DNA from: Megachile rotundata
Taxonomy: Eukaryota > Arthropoda > Insecta > Hymenoptera > Megachilidae
Assembly: GCF_050947335.1 (NCBI RefSeq)
Contig: NW_027473317.1
Coordinates: 992,001 to 1,056,000, forward strand
DNA: 64,000 bases
Direction: 5' to 3'
Below are positions 42,701 to 57,000 of the stretch, one piece after another. Under the pieces are notes generated by a model. It made no database searches and was not told the origin of the DNA. It saw nothing but the letters and a program-made list of their open reading frames with translations. How positions within the stretch are numbered: position 1 is the first letter of the stretch; each line of letters begins with the position of its first letter. The position numbers were made by a program, and so were the translations under genes.

Positions 42701-43430
42701 TTGCATGACTGAGATTGTATGATTGTGATTGTATGATTGTGATTGTATGATTGTGATTGTATGATTGTGATTGTATGATTGTGATTGTATGATTGTGATT
42801 GTATGATTGTGATTGTATGATTGTGATTGTATGATTGTGATTGTATGATTGTGATTGTATGATTGAGATTGAATGATTGGGATTGTATGATTGTGATTGT
42901 ATGATTGTGATTGTATGATAGTGATTGTGACATTGCGATTGTATGCTTCAGATTGTATGGTTGTGATTGTATGATTGTGATTGTATGATTGTGATTGTAT
43001 GATTGTGATTGTATGATTGTGATTGTATGATTGTGATTGTATGATTGTGATTGTATGATTGTGATTGTATGATTGAGATTGAATGATTGGGATTGTATGA
43101 TTGTGATTGTATGGTTGTGATTGTATGATAGTGATTGTGACATTGCGATTGTATGAATGTGATTGTATGATTGTGATTGTATGATTGTGATTGTATGATT
43201 GTGATTGTATGATTGTGATTGTATGATTGTGATTGTATGCTTGTGATTGTATGATTGTGATTGTATGATTGTCATTGTATGATTGTGATTGTATGATTTC
43301 AATTGTATGATTGTGATTGTATGATTGCGATTGTAATATTGCGATTCTATGATTGTGATTGTATGATCGTGATTGTATGATCGTGATTGTATGATTGTGA
43401 TTGTATGATTGTGATTTTATGATTGTGACT
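39701..43430 (+). repeat. Higher-order module R2
   Basis: This R-type module has GACTTTTATAG at 40411, 41419 and 42343 (spacings 1,008 and 924 bp) and ATGCTTCAG units near 42033 and 42953. Its last kilobase matches the end of R1, including TTTTATGATTGTGACTATATG near 43413-43433. Private variants include TTTTAACTG near 40970, TGTGATAATGCG near 41276 (ATATTGCG elsewhere) and GACTGTGTCAG near 40247. Confidence 0.72.
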
Positions 43431-44792
43431 ATATGATTGTGATTGTATGATTGTGATTGTATGATTGTGATTGTATGATTGTGATTGTATGATTGTGATT
43501 GTATGATTGTGATTGTATGATTGTGATTGTATGATTGTGATTGTATGATTGTGATTGTATGATTGTGATTGTATGATTGTGATTGTATGATTGTGATAGA
43601 ATGATTGCGATTGTATGATTGCGATTGTATGATTGCGATTGTATGATTGCGATTGTATGATTGTGATTGTATGATTGCGTTTGTATGATTGCGATTGTAT
43701 GATTGTCATTGTATGATTTTGATTGTATGATTGTGATTGTATGATCGTGATTGTATGATCGTGATTGTATGATCGTGATTGCATGATCGTGATTGCATGA
43801 TTGTGATTGTATGATTGTGATTATATGATTGTGATTGTATGATTGTGATTGTATGATTGTGATTGTATGATTGTGATTGTATGATTTTAATTGTATGATT
43901 GTGATTGTATGATTGTGATTGTATGATTGTGGTTGTATGATTGTGATTGTATGATTGTGATTGTATGATTTTGATTGTATGATTGTGATTGCATGACTGA
44001 GATTGTATGATTGTGATTGTATGATTGTGATTGTATGATTGTGATTGTATGATTGTGGTTGTATGATTGTGATTGTATGATTGTGATTGTATGATTTTGA
44101 TTGTATGATTGTGATTGCATGACTGAGATTGTATGATTGTGATTGTATGATTGTGATTGTATGATTGTGATTGTATGATTGTGATTGTATGATTGTGATT
44201 GTATGATTGTGATTGTATGATTGTGATTGTATGATTGTGATTGTATGATTGTGATTGTATGATTGTGATTGTATGCTTGTGATTGTATGATTGTGATTGT
44301 ATGATTGTGATTGTATGATTGTCATTGTATGATTGTGATTGTATGATTTTAATTGTATGATTGTGATTGTATGATTGCGATTGTAATATTGCGATTGTAT
44401 GATTGTGATTGTATGATCGTGATTGTATGATCGTGATTGTATGATTGTGATTGTATGATTGTGATTGTATGATTGTGACGATATGATTGTGATTGTATGA
44501 TTGTGATTGTACGATAGTGATTGTGACATTGCGATTGTATGATTGCGATTGTATGATTGTGATTGTATGACTGCGATTGTATGATTGTGATTGTATGATT
44601 GTGATTGTATGATTGTGATTGTATGACTGTGTTAGTATGATTGTGATTGTATGATAGTGATTGTGATATTGCGATTGTATGATTGCGATTGTATGATTGT
44701 GATTGCATGACTGTGATTGTATGATTGTGTTTGTATGATTGTGATTGTATGATTGTGATTGTATGATTGTCATTGTATGAATGTGATTGTAT
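43431..44792 (+). repeat. Connector between R2 and R3 (P-like, then R-like)
   Basis: From about 43590 to 43800 the order ATAGAATG, four TGCG units, GCGTTTG, TGTC, TTTTG, ATCG units and ATCGTGATTGCATG matches module P (388-605 of P1). A 126-bp (9-unit) tandem duplication follows, shown by TGTGGTTG at about 43930 and 44056, each leading to GCATGACTGAG. From about 44349 to 44793 the variants match 39967-40411 at 4,382 bp. One unit reads GACGATATG near 44477 where related copies read GACTATATG. Confidence 0.7.
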
Positions 44793-47700
44793 GACTTTTA
44801 TAGTATGATTGTGACTGTATGATTGTGATTGTATGATTGTGACAGAATGATTGCGATTGTATGATTGCGATTGTATGATTGCGATTGTATGATTGCGATT
44901 GTATGATTGTGATTGTATGATTGCGTTTGTATGATTGCGATTGTATGATTGTCATTGTATGATTTTGATTGTATGATTGTGATTGTATGATCGTGATTGT
45001 ATGATCGTGATTGTATGATCGTGATTGCATGATTGTGATTGTATGATTGTGATTATATGATTGTGATTGTATGATTGTGATTGTATGATTGTGATTGTAT
45101 GATTGTGATTGTATGATTTTAATTGTATGATTGTGATTGTATGATTGTGATTGTATGATTGTGATTGTATGATTGTGGTTGTATGATTGTGATTGTATGA
45201 TTGTGATTTTATGATTTTGATTGTATGATTGTGATTGCATGACTGAGATTGTATGATTGTGATTGTATAATTGTGATTGTATGATTGTGATTGTATGATT
45301 GTGATTGTGTGATTGTCATTGTATGATTGTGATTGTATGATTTTAATTGTATGATTGTGATTGTATGATTGCGATTGTATGATTGTCATTGTATGATTTT
45401 GATTGTATGATTGTGATTGTATGATCGTGATTGTATGATCGTGATTGTATGATCGTGATTGCATGATTGTGATTGTATGATTGTGATTATATGATTGTGA
45501 TTGTATGATTGTGATTGTATGATTGTGATTGTATGATTGTGATTGTATGATTTTAATTGTATGATTGTGATTGTATGATTGTGATTGTATGATTGTGATT
45601 GTATGATTGTGGTTGTATGATTGTGATTGTATGATTGTGATTTTATGATTTTGATTGTATGATTGTGATTGCATGACTGAGATTGTATGATTGTGATTGT
45701 ATGATTGTGATTGTATGATTGTGATTGTATGATTGTGATTGTATGATTGTGATTGTATGATTGTGATTGTATGATTGTGATTTTATGATTGAGATTGAAT
45801 GATTGGGATTGTATGATTGTGATTGTATGATTGTGATTGTATGATAGTGATTGTGACATTGCGATTGTATGCTTCAGATTGTATGGTTGTGATTGTATGA
45901 TTGTGATTGTATGATTGTGATTGTATGATTGTGATTGTATGATTGTGATTGTATGATTGTGATTGTATGATTGTGATTGTATGATTGAGATTGAATGATT
46001 GGGATTGTATGATTGTGATTGTATGGTTGTGATTGTATGATAGTGATTGTGACATTGCGATTGTATGATTGTGATTGTATGATTGTGACTGTATGATTGT
46101 GATTGTATGATTGTGATTGTATGATTGTGATTGTATGATTGTGATTGTATGATTGTGATTGTATGCTTGTGATTGTATGATTGTGATTGTATGATTGTGA
46201 TTGTATGATTGTGATTGTATGATTGTGATTGTATGCTTGTGATTGTATGATTGTGATTGTATGATTGTGATTGTATGATTGTCATTGTATGATTGTGATT
46301 GTATGATTTTAATTGTATGATTGTGATTGTATGATTGCGATTGTAATATTGCGATTGTATGATTGTGATTGTATGATCGTGATTGTATGATCGTGATTGT
46401 ATGATTGTGATTGTATGATTGTGATTGTATGATTGTGACTATATGATTGTGATTGTATGATTGTGATTGTACGATAGTGATTGTGACATTGCGATTGTAT
46501 GATTGCGATTGTATGATTGTGATTGTATGACTGCGATTGTATGATTGTGATTGTATGATTGTGATTGTATGATTGTGATTGTATGACTGTGTTAGTATGA
46601 TTGTGATTGTATGATAGTGATTGTGATATTGCGATTGTATGATTGCGATTGTATGATTGCGATTGTATGATTGTGATTGCATGACTGTGATTGTATGATT
46701 GTGTTTGTATGATTGTGATTGTATGATTGTGATTGTATGATTGTCATTGTATGAATGTGATTGTATGACTTTTATAGTATGATTGTGATTGTATGATTGT
46801 GATTGTATGATTGTGATTGTATGATTGTGATTGTATGATTGTGATTGTATGATTGTGATTGTATGATTGTGATTGTATGATTGTGATTGTATGATTGTGA
46901 TTGTATGATTGTGATTGTATGATTGTGATTGTATGATTGTGATTGTATGATTGTGATTGTATGATTGTGATTGTATGATTGTGATTGTATGATTGTGATT
47001 GTATGATTGTGATTGTATGATTGTGATTGTATGATTGTGATAGAATGATTGCGATTGTATGATTGCGATTGTATGATTGCGATTGTATGATTGCGATTGT
47101 ATGATTGTGATTGTATGATTGCGTTTGTATGATTGTGATTGTATGATTGTGATTGTATGATTGTGGTTGTATGATTGTGATTGTATGATTGTGATTGTAT
47201 GATTTTGATTGTATGATTGTGATTGCATGACTGAGATTGTATGATTGTGATTGTATGATTGTGATTGTATGATTGTGATTGTATGATTGTGATTGTATGA
47301 TTGTGATTGTATGATTGTGATTGTATGATTGTGATTGTATGATTGTGATTGTATGATTGTGATTGTATGATTGAGATTGAATGATTGGGATTGTATGATT
47401 GTGATTGTATGATTGTGATTGTATGATTGTGATTGTATGATAGTGATTGTGACATTGCGATTGTATGCTTCAGATTGTATGGTTGTGATTGTATGATTGT
47501 GATTGTATGATTGTGATTGTATGATAGTGATTGTATGATTGTGATTGTATGATTGTGATTGTATGATTGTGATTGTATGATTGTGATTGTATGATTGAGA
47601 TTGAATGATTGGGATTGTATGATTGTGATTGTATGGTTGTGATTGTATGATAGTGATTGTGACATTGCGATTGTATGATTGTGATTGTATGATTGTGATT

Positions 47701-49260
47701 GTATGATTGTGATTGTATGATCGTGATTGTATGATCGTGATTGTATGATTGTGATTGTATGATTGTGATTGTATGATTGTGACTATATGATTGTGATTGT
47801 ATGATTGTGATTGTACGATAGTGATTGTGACATTGCGATTGTATGATTGCGATTGTATGATTGTGATTGTATGATTGTGATTGTATGACTGCGATTGTAT
47901 GATTGTGATTGTATGATTGTGATTGTATGATTGTGATTGTATGACTGTGTTAGTATGATTGTGATTGTATGATAGTGATTGTGATATTGCGATTGTATGA
48001 TTGCGATGGTATGATTGCGATTGTATGATTGTGATTGCATGACTGTGATTGTATGATTGTGTTTGTATGATTGTGATTGTATGATTGTGATTGTATGATT
48101 GTCATTGTATGAATGTGATTGTATGACTTTTATAGTATGATTGTGATTGTATGATTGTGATTGTATGATTGTGATTGTATGATTGTGATTGTATGATTGT
48201 GATTGTATGATTGTGATTGTATGATTGTGATTGTATGATTGCGATTGTATGATTGCGATTGTATGATTGCGATTGTATGATTGCGATTGTATGATTGTGA
48301 TTGTATGATTGCGTTTGTATGATTGTGATTGTATGATTGTGATTGTATGATTGTGGTTGTATGATTGTGATTGTATGATTGTGATTGTATGATTTTGATT
48401 GTATGATTGTGATTGCATGACTGAGATTGTATGATTGTGATTGTATGATTGTGATTGTATGATTGTGATTGTATGATTGTGATTTTATGATTGTGATTGT
48501 ATGATTGTGATTGTATGATTGTGATTGTATGATTGTGATTGTATGATTGTGATTGTATGATTGAGATTGAATGATTGGGATTGTATGATTGTGATTGTAT
48601 GATTGTGATTGTATGATAGTGATTGTGACATTGCGATTGTATGCTTCAGATTGTATGGTTGTGATTGTATGATTGTGATTGTATGATTGTGATTGTATGA
48701 TTGTGATTGTATGATTGTGATTGTATGATTGTGATTGTATGATTGTGATTGTATGATTGAGATTGAATGATTGGGATTGTATGATTGTGATTGTATGGTT
48801 GTGATTGTATGATAGTGATTGTGACATTGCGATTGTATGAATGTGATTGTATGATTGTGATTGTATGATTGTGATTGTATGATTGTGATTGTATGATTGT
48901 GATTGTATGATTGTGATTGTATGCTTGTGATTGTATGATTGTGATTGTATGATTGTCATTGTATGATTGTGATTGTATGATTTCAATTGTATGATTGTGA
49001 TTGTATGATTGCGATTGTAATATTGCGATTCTATGATTGTGATTGTATGATCGTGATTGTATGATTGTGATTGTATGATTGTGATTGTATGATTGTGATT
49101 TTATGATTGTGACTATATGATTGTGATTGTATGATTGTGATTGTATGATTGTGATTGTATGATTGTGATTGTATGATTGTGATTGTATGATTGTGATTGT
49201 ATGGTTGTGATTGTATGATTGTGATTGTATGATTGTGATTGTATGATTGTGATTGTATGA
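44793..49260 (+). repeat. Higher-order module R3
   Basis: R3 matches R4 at +15,708 bp from 44793 and over most of its length. A local two-unit (28-bp) length difference near 47 kb puts the 46767 marker 15,736 bp from its partner at 62503. It also matches R1 at about 21.9 kb. GACTTTTATAG lies at 44793, 46767 and 48125. The first 900 bp hold two near-copies of a segment running from a TGTC-TTTTG pair to GCATGACTGAG, also seen in R4 (60660-61382) and in the Q2-Q3 junction. Confidence 0.78.
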
Positions 49261-52200
49261 TTGTGATTGTATGACTGTGATTGTATAATAGTGATTAAGA
49301 CATTGCGATTGTATGATTGCGATTGTATGATTGTGATTGTATGACTGTGATTGTGTGATTGTGATAGTAAGATTGTGATTGTATGATTGTGATTGTATGA
49401 TTGCGATTGTATGATAGTGATTGTGACATTGCGATTGTATGATTGCGACTGTATGATTGTGATTGTATGATTGTGATTGTATGATTGTGATTGTATGATT
49501 GTGATTGTATGATTGTGATTGTATGATTGTGATTGTATGATTGTGATTGTATGATTGTGATAGAATGATTGCGATTGTATGATTGCGATTGTATGATTGC
49601 GATTGTATGATTGCGATTGTATGATTGCGATTGTATGATTGTGATTGTATGATTGCGTTTGTATGATTGCGATTGTATGATTGTCATTGTATGATTTTGA
49701 TTGTATGATTGTGATTGTATGATCGTGATTGTATGATCGTGATTGTATGATCGTGATTGCATGATCGTGATTGCATGATTGTGATTGTATGATTGTGATT
49801 ATATGATTGTGATTGTATGATTGTGATTGTATGATTGTGATTGTATGATTGTGATTGTATGATTGTGATTGTATGATTGTGATTGTATGATTGAGATTGA
49901 ATGATTGGGATTGTATGATTGTGATTGTATGGTTGTGATTGTATGATAGTGATTGTGACATTGCGATTGTATGATTGTGATTGTATGATTGTGATTGTAT
50001 GATTGTGATTGTATGATTGTGATTGTATGATTGTGATTGTATGATTGTGATTGTATGATTGTGATTGTATGCTTGTGATTGTATGATTGTGATTGTATGA
50101 TTGTGATTGTACGATTGTCATTGTATGATTGTGATTGTATGATTTCAATTGTATGATTGTGATTGTATGATTGCGATTGTAATATTGCGATTCTATGATT
50201 GTGATTGTATGATCGTGATTGTATGATCGTGATTGTATGATTGTGATTGTATGATTGTGATTGTATGATTGTGACTATATGATTGTGATTGTATGATTGT
50301 GATTGTACGATAGTGATTGTGACATTGCGATTGTATGATTGCGATTGTATGATTGTGATTGTATGACTGCGATTGTATGATTGTGATTGTATGATTGTGA
50401 TTGTATGATTGTGATTGTATGACTGTGTTAGTATGATTGTGATTGTATGATAGTGATTGTGATATTGCGATTGTATGATTGCGATTGTATGATTGCGATT
50501 GTATGATTGTGATTGCATGACTGTGATTGTATGATTGTGTTTGTATGATTGTAATTGTATGATTGTGATTGTATGATTGTCATTGTATGAATGTGATTGT
50601 ATGACTTTTATAGTATGATTGTGATTGTATGATTGTGATTGTATGATTGTGATTGTATGATTGTGATTGTATGATTGTGATTGTATGATTGTGATTGTAT
50701 GATTGTGATTGTATGATTGTGATTGTATGATTGTGATTTTATGATTGTGATTGTGTGATTGTGATTGTATGATTGTGATTGTATGATTGTGATTGTATGC
50801 TTGTGATTGTATGATTGTGATTGTATGATTGTGATTGTATGATTGTCATTGTATGATTGTGATTGTATGATTTCAATTGTATGATTGTGATTGTATGATT
50901 GCGATTGTAATATTGCGATTCCATGATTGTGATTGTATGATCGTGATTGTATGATCGTGATTGTATGATTGTGATTGTATGATTGTGATTGTATGATTGT
51001 GACTATATGATTGTGATTGTATGATTGTGATTGTACGATAGTGATTGTGACATTGCGATTGTATGATTGCGGTTGTATGATTGTGATTGTATGACTGCGA
51101 TTGTATGATTGTGATTGTATGATTGTGATTGTATGATTGTGATTGTATGACTGTGTTAGTATGATTGTGATTGTATGATAGTGATTGTGATATTGCGATT
51201 GTATGATTGCGATTGTATGATTGCGATTGTATGATTGTGATTGCATGACTGTGATTGTATGATTGTGTTTGTATGATTGTGATTGTATGATTGTGATTGT
51301 ATGATTGTCATTGTATGAATGTGATTGTATGACTTTTATAGTATGATTGTGATTGTATGATTGTGATTGTATGATTGTGATTGTATGATTGTGATTGTAT
51401 GATTGTGATTGTATGATTGTGATTGTATGATTGTGATTGTATGATTGTGATTGTATGATTGTGATTGTATGATTGTGATAGAATGATTGCGATTGTATGA
51501 TTGCGATTGTATGATTGCGATTGTATGATTGCGATTGTATGATTGTGATTGTATGATTGCGTTTGTATGATTGTGATTGTATGGTTGTGATTGTATGATT
51601 GTGGTTGTATGATTGTGATTGTATGATTGTGATTGTATGATTTTGATTGTATGATTGTGATTGCATGACTGAGATTGTATGATTGTGATTGTATGATTGT
51701 GATTGTATGATTGTGATTGTATGATTGTGACTATATGATTGTGATTGTATGATTGTGATTGTACGATAGTGATTGTGACATTGCGATTGTATGATTGCGA
51801 TTGTATGATTGTGATTGTATGACTGCGATTGTATGATTGTGATTGTATGATTGTGATTGTATGACTGTGTTAGTATGATTGTGATTGTATGATAGTGATT
51901 GTGATATTGCGATTGTATGATTGCGATTGTATGATTGTGATTGCATGACTGTGATTGTATGATTGTATTTGTATGATTGTGATTGTATGATTGTGATTGT
52001 ATGATTGTGATTGTATGATTGTGATTGTATGATTGTGATTGTATGATTGTGATTGTATGATTGTGATTGTATGATTGTGATTGTATGATTGAGATTGAAT
52101 GATTGGGATTGTATGATTGTGATTGTATGGTTGTGATTGTATGATAGTGATTGTGACATTGCGATTGTATGATTGTGATTGTATGATTGTGATTGTATGA

Positions 52201-54071
52201 TTGTGATTGTATGATTGTGATTGTATGATTGTGATTGTATGATTGTGATTGTATGATTGTGATTGTATGCTTGTGATTGTATGATTGTGATTGTATGATT
52301 GTGATTGTATGATTGTCATTGTATGATTGTGATTGTATGATTTCAATTGTATGATTGTGATTGTATGATTGCGATTGTAATATTGCGATTCTATGATTGT
52401 GATTGTATGATCGTGATTGTATGATCGTGATTGTATGATTGTGATTGTATGATTGTGATTGTATGATTGTGACTATATGATTGTGATTGTATGATTGTGA
52501 TTGTACGATAGTGATTGTGACATTGCGATTGTATGATTGCGATTGTATGATTGTGATTGTATGACTGCGATTGTATGATTGTGATTGTATGATTGTGATT
52601 GTATGATTGTGATTGTATGACTGTGTTAGTATGATTGTGATTGTATGATAGTGATTGTGATATTGCGATTGTATGATTGCGATTGTATGATTGCGATTGT
52701 ATGATTGTGATTGCATGACTGTGATTGTATGATTGTGTTTGTATGATTGTGATTGTATGATTGTGATTGTATGATTGTCATTGTATGAATGTGATTGTAT
52801 GACTTTTATAGTATGATTGTGATTGTATGATTGTGATTGTATGATTGTGATTGTATGATTGTGATTGTATGATTGTGATTGTATGATTGTGATTGTATGA
52901 TTGTGATTGTATGATTGTGATTGTATGATTGTGATTGTATGATTGTGATTGTATGATTGTGATTGTATGATTGTGATTGTATGATTGTGATTGTATGATT
53001 GTGATTGTATGATTGTGATTGTATGCTTGTGATTGTATGATTGTGATTGTATGATTGTGATTGTATGATTGTCATTGTATGATTGTGATTGTATGATTTC
53101 AATTGTATGATTGTGATTGTATGATTGCGATTGTAATATTGCGATTCCATGATTGTGATTGTATGATCGTGATTGTATGATCGTGATTGTATGATTGTGA
53201 TTGTATGATTGTGATTGTATGATTGTGACTATATGATTGTGATTGTATGATTGTGATTGTACGATAGTGATTGTGACATTGCGATTGTATGATTGCGGTT
53301 GTATGATTGTGATTGTATGACTGCGATTGTATGATTGTGATTGTATGATTGTGATTGTATGATTGTGATTGTATGACTGTGTTAGTATGATTGTGATTGT
53401 ATGATAGTGATTGTGATATTGCGATTGTATGATTGCGATTGTATGATTGCGATTGTATGATTGTGATTGCATGACTGTGATTGTATGATTGTGTTTGTAT
53501 GATTGTGATTGTATGATTGTGATTGTATGATTGTCATTGTATGAATGTGATTGTATGACTTTTATAGTATGATTGTGATTGTATGATTGTGATTGTATGA
53601 TTGTGATTGTATGATTGTGATTGTATGATTGTGATTGTATGATTGTGATTGTATGATTGTGATTGTATGATTGTGATTGTATGATTGTGATTGTATGATT
53701 GTGATAGAATGATTGCGATTGTATGATTGCGATTGTATGATTGCGATTGTATGATTGCGATTGTATGATTGTGATTGTATGATTGCGTTTGTATGATTGT
53801 GATTGTATGGTTGTGATTGTATGATTGTGGTTGTATGATTGTGATTGTATGATTGTGATTGTATGATTTTGATTGTATGATTGTGATTGCATGACTGAGA
53901 TTGTATGATTGTGATTGTATGATTGTGATTGTATGATTGTGATTGTATGATTGTGACTATATGATTGTGATTGTATGATTGTGATTGTACGATAGTGATT
54001 GTGACATTGCGATTGTATGATTGCGATTGTATGATTGTGATTGTATGACTGCGATTGTATGATTGTGATTG
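49261..54071 (+). repeat. Higher-order module P3, expanded
   Basis: This third copy of P has its ATTAAGACATTGCG marker near 49295, 21,909 bp after that of P2 (1,565 units less the one-base deletion). GACTTTTATAG occurs at 50603, 51331, 52801 and 53557 here, and again at 54257 just inside Q5. The spacings are 728, 1,470, 756 and 700 bp. P1 has only two such markers plus the one at 4026. P3 has therefore gained sub-blocks of about 0.7 kb while keeping the 1,470-bp dimer. Confidence 0.78.
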
Positions 54072-57000
54072 TATGATTGTGATTGTATGACTGTGTTAGT
54101 ATGATTGTGATTGTATGATAGTGATTGTGATATTGCGATTGTATGATTGCGATTGTATGATTGTGATTGCATGACTGTGATTGTATGATTGTGTTTGTAT
54201 GATTGTGATTGTATGATTGTGATTGTATGATTGTCATTGTATGAATGTGATTGTATGACTTTTATAGTATGATTGTGATTGTATGATTGTGATTGTATGA
54301 TTGTGATTGTATGATTGTGATTGTATGATTGTGATTGTATGATTGTGATTGTATGATTGTGATTGTATGATTGTGATTGTATGATTGTGATTGTATGATT
54401 GTGATTGTATGATTGTGATTGTATGATTGTGATTGTATGATTGTGATTGTATGATTGTGATTGTATGATTGTGATTGTATGATTGTGATTGTATGATTGT
54501 GATTGTATGATCGTGATTGTATGATCGTGATTGTATGATTGTGATTGCATGATTGTGATTGTACGATTTTAATTGTATGATTGTGATTGTATGATTGTGA
54601 TTGTATGATTGCGACTGTATGATTGTGATTGTATGATTTTGATTGTATGATAGTGATTGCATGATTGTGATTATATGATTGTGATTGTATGATTGTGATT
54701 GCATGATTGTGATTGTATGATCGTCATTGTATGATTGTGATTGTATGATTGTGATTGTATGATTGTGATTGTATGATTGTGATTGTATGATTGTGATTGC
54801 ATGATCGTGATTGTATGATCGTGATTGTATGATCGTGATTGTATGATCGTGATTATATGATCGTGATTGTATGATCGTGATTGTATGATCGTGATTGTAT
54901 GATTGTGATTGTATGACTGTGATTGTATAATAGTGATTGTGACATTGCGATTGTATGATTGTGACTGTATGATTGTGATTGTATGATCGTGATTGTATGA
55001 TCGTGATTGTATGATCGTGATTGTATGATTGTGATTGTATGACTGTGATTGTATAATAGTGATTAAGACATTGCGATTGTATGATTGCGATTGTATGATT
55101 GTGATTGTATGACTGTGATTGTGTGATTGTGATAGTAAGATTGTGATTGTATGATTGTGATTGTATGATTGCGATTGTATGATAGTGATTGTGACATTGC
55201 GATTGTATGATTGCGACTGTATGATTGTGATTGTATGATTGTGATTGTATGATTGTGATTGTATGATTGTGATTGTATGATTGTGATTGTATGATTGTGA
55301 TTGTATGATTGTGATTGTATGATTGTGATTGTATGATTGCGACTGTATGATTGTGATTGTATGATTGTGTTTGTATGATTGTGATTGTATGATTGTGATT
55401 GTATGATTGTCATTGTATGAATGTGATTGTATGACTGTGATTGTATGATTGTGATAGTAAGATTGTGATTGTATGATTGTGATTGTATGATTGTGATTGT
55501 ATGATTGTGATTGTATGATTGTGATTGTATGATTTTATTTGTATGATTGTGATTGTATGTTTGTGATTGTATGATTGTGATTGTATGATTTTGATTGTAT
55601 GATTGTGATTGCATGATTGAGATTGTATGATTGTGATTGTATGATCGTGATTGTATGATTGTGATTATATGATTGTGATTGTATGATCGCGTTTGTATGA
55701 TTGTGATTGTATGATTGTGATTGTATGATTGTGATTGTATGATCGCGATTGTATGATCGTGATTGTATGATCGTGATTGTATGATCGTGATTGTAGGATT
55801 GTGATTGTATGATTGTGATTGTATGACTGTGATTGTATAATAGTGATTGTGACATTGCGATTGTATGATTGCGATTGTATGATTGTGATTGTATGACTGT
55901 GATTGTATGATTGTGATAGTAAGATTGTGATTGTATGATTGTGATTGTATGATTGTGATTGTATGATTGTGATTGTATGATAGTGATTGTGACATTGTGA
56001 TTGTATGATTGTGATTGTATGATTGTGATTGTATGATTTTATTTGTATGATTGTGATTGTATGATTGTGATTGTATGATTGTGATTGTATGATTTTGATT
56101 GTATGATTGTGATTGCATGATTGAGATTGTATGATTGTGATTGTATGATCGTGATTGTATGATTGTGATTATATGATTGTGATTGTATGATCGCGTTTGT
56201 ATGATTGTGATTGTATGATTGTGATTGTATGATTGTGATTGTATGATCGTGATTGTATGATCGTGATTGTATGATCGTGATTGTATGATCGTGATTGTAG
56301 GATTGTGATTGTATGATTGTGATTGTATGACTGTGATTGTATAATAGTGATTGTGACATTGCGATTGTATGATTGCGATTGTATGATTGTGATTGTATGA
56401 CTGTGATTGTATGATTGTGATAGTAAGATTGTGATTGTATGATTGTGATTGTATGATTGTGATTGTATGATAGTGATTGTGACATTGTGATTGTATGATT
56501 GCGAATGTATGATTGTGATTGTATGATTGTGATTGTATGATTGTGATTGTATGATTGTGATTGTATGACTTTAATTGTATGATTGTGATTGTATGATTTT
56601 AATTGTATGATTGTGATTGTATGATTGTGATTGTATGATTGTGATTGTATGATTGTGATTGTATGATTGTGATTGTATGATTGTGATTGTATGATTGTGA
56701 TTGTATGATTTTGATTGTATGATTGTGTTTGCATGACTGAGATTGTATGATTGTGATTGTATGATTGTGATTGTATGATTGTGATTGTATGATTGTGATT
56801 GTATGATTGTGATTGTATGATTGTGATTGTATGATTGTGATTGTATGATTGTGATTGTATGATTGTAATTGTATGATTGAGATTGAATGATTGGGATTGT
56901 ATGATTGTGATTGTATGATTGTGATTGTATGATAGTGATTATGACATTGCGATTGTATGATTCAGATTGTATGGTTGTGATTGTATGATTGTGATTGTAT

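Noticed and set aside
50608..54237. 1,209-codon minus-strand open frame, and dozens of similar ones, as protein genes
   Set aside because: All are the same 14-residue repeat read from the satellite. They overlap each other in different frames, start and stop at satellite variants, and show no domain, no promoter and no unique sequence.
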